Below are positions 63,565-63,577 of a DNA stretch of 63,577 bases, in pieces. Origin of the DNA: an uncultured cyanobacterium (GTDB taxonomy: Bacteria > Cyanobacteriota > Cyanobacteriia > Cyanobacteriales > Microcystaceae); NCBI GenBank assembly GCA_903887375.1, contig CAISPN010000003.1:1-63577 (forward strand), read 5' to 3'. The notes beneath the pieces are model-generated. The model worked only from the letters and a program-made list of their open reading frames with translations, was not told the origin of the DNA and did not search any database. The stretch's first letter is position 1; every line of letters starts with the position of its first letter. Both the position numbers and the translations under genes were made by a program.

Positions 63565-63577
63565 ACCAGAATCAATC
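63561..63577 (+). CDS. Start of next gene, possibly cheR (cut by window end)
   Basis: ATG at 63561, overlapping the cheB stop by 4 bases, reads MNQNQ then the window ends. CheR is expected from the gene order, but the sequence seen cannot confirm it. Confidence 0.4.

Overview
The window is a slice of a cyanobacterial chromosome, AT-rich and gene-dense. Oxygenic-phototroph markers support this: the ferredoxin-thioredoxin reductase catalytic subunit (ftrC), Ycf66- and Ycf49-type proteins, a Psb35-like photosystem II protein, glgC, an arogenate/prephenate dehydrogenase, an ArsC with Cys8/Cys80/Cys82 as in Synechocystis, and a long Fur with the PHPHHHHH motif. I cannot name the species. By eye I find no copy of the HIP1 octamer that many cyanobacteria carry in large numbers. 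I see no rRNA, tRNA, CRISPR array or insertion sequence.

Layout. 1-740: the tail of a carrier-domain-like protein, then a decayed thioesterase with its N-terminal piece in another frame. 758-1879: a short HTH-NACHT ATPase. 5863-1876 (minus): HEAT-repeat protein plus two equal-length ABC transporters, each joined by a 4-base overlap. 6504-9290: recA, chrA and gmk on the plus strand, with a sugar nucleotidyltransferase converging. 10691: fur, with an apparently altered C-terminus. 16876-11196 (minus): mfd, CYTH, radical SAM and methyltransferase, tightly packed. 16906-22574: a repeat-bearing exported protein, Ycf66, a dipeptide-type ABC ATPase, a transaldolase-like protein, a nitroreductase and a DUF1232 protein. 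22665-24327: Hpt protein, small unknown, tyrA. 27727 onwards: permease after glgC, an RRM protein with a structured leader, rpiA.

39872-30930 (minus) is a long run: GT41 TPR glycosyltransferase, CHAD protein, purH, mutL, phosphatase, deacetylase and a NagX-like membrane protein. It is followed by a DarTG DNA ADP-ribosylation toxin-antitoxin pair (39957-41536). 44789-42368 (minus) is an arsenic island, arsR-acr3-arsC-dual-specificity phosphatase, with ArsR-type operators visible in the DNA. 45008-49334 (plus) carries ftrC, DUF309, lptA, lptB, lptF and an acyltransferase. 57816-52380 (minus) is a compact run from glutaredoxin and glutathione synthetase through Ycf49-like, mtnA, an FAD reductase and an SLH lipoprotein to a TrmJ-like methyltransferase.

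The right end holds a pentapeptide-TPR protein, a histidine kinase, rnc, then a small protein combining a ribbon-helix-helix-like N-terminus, a coiled coil and an integrase-type arm DNA-binding domain. It lies next to a tyrosine recombinase and is preceded by a perfect 13-bp inverted repeat. I consider this pair, with its operator-like DNA, the most unusual element here. The window ends in an overlapping cheB / probable cheR start.
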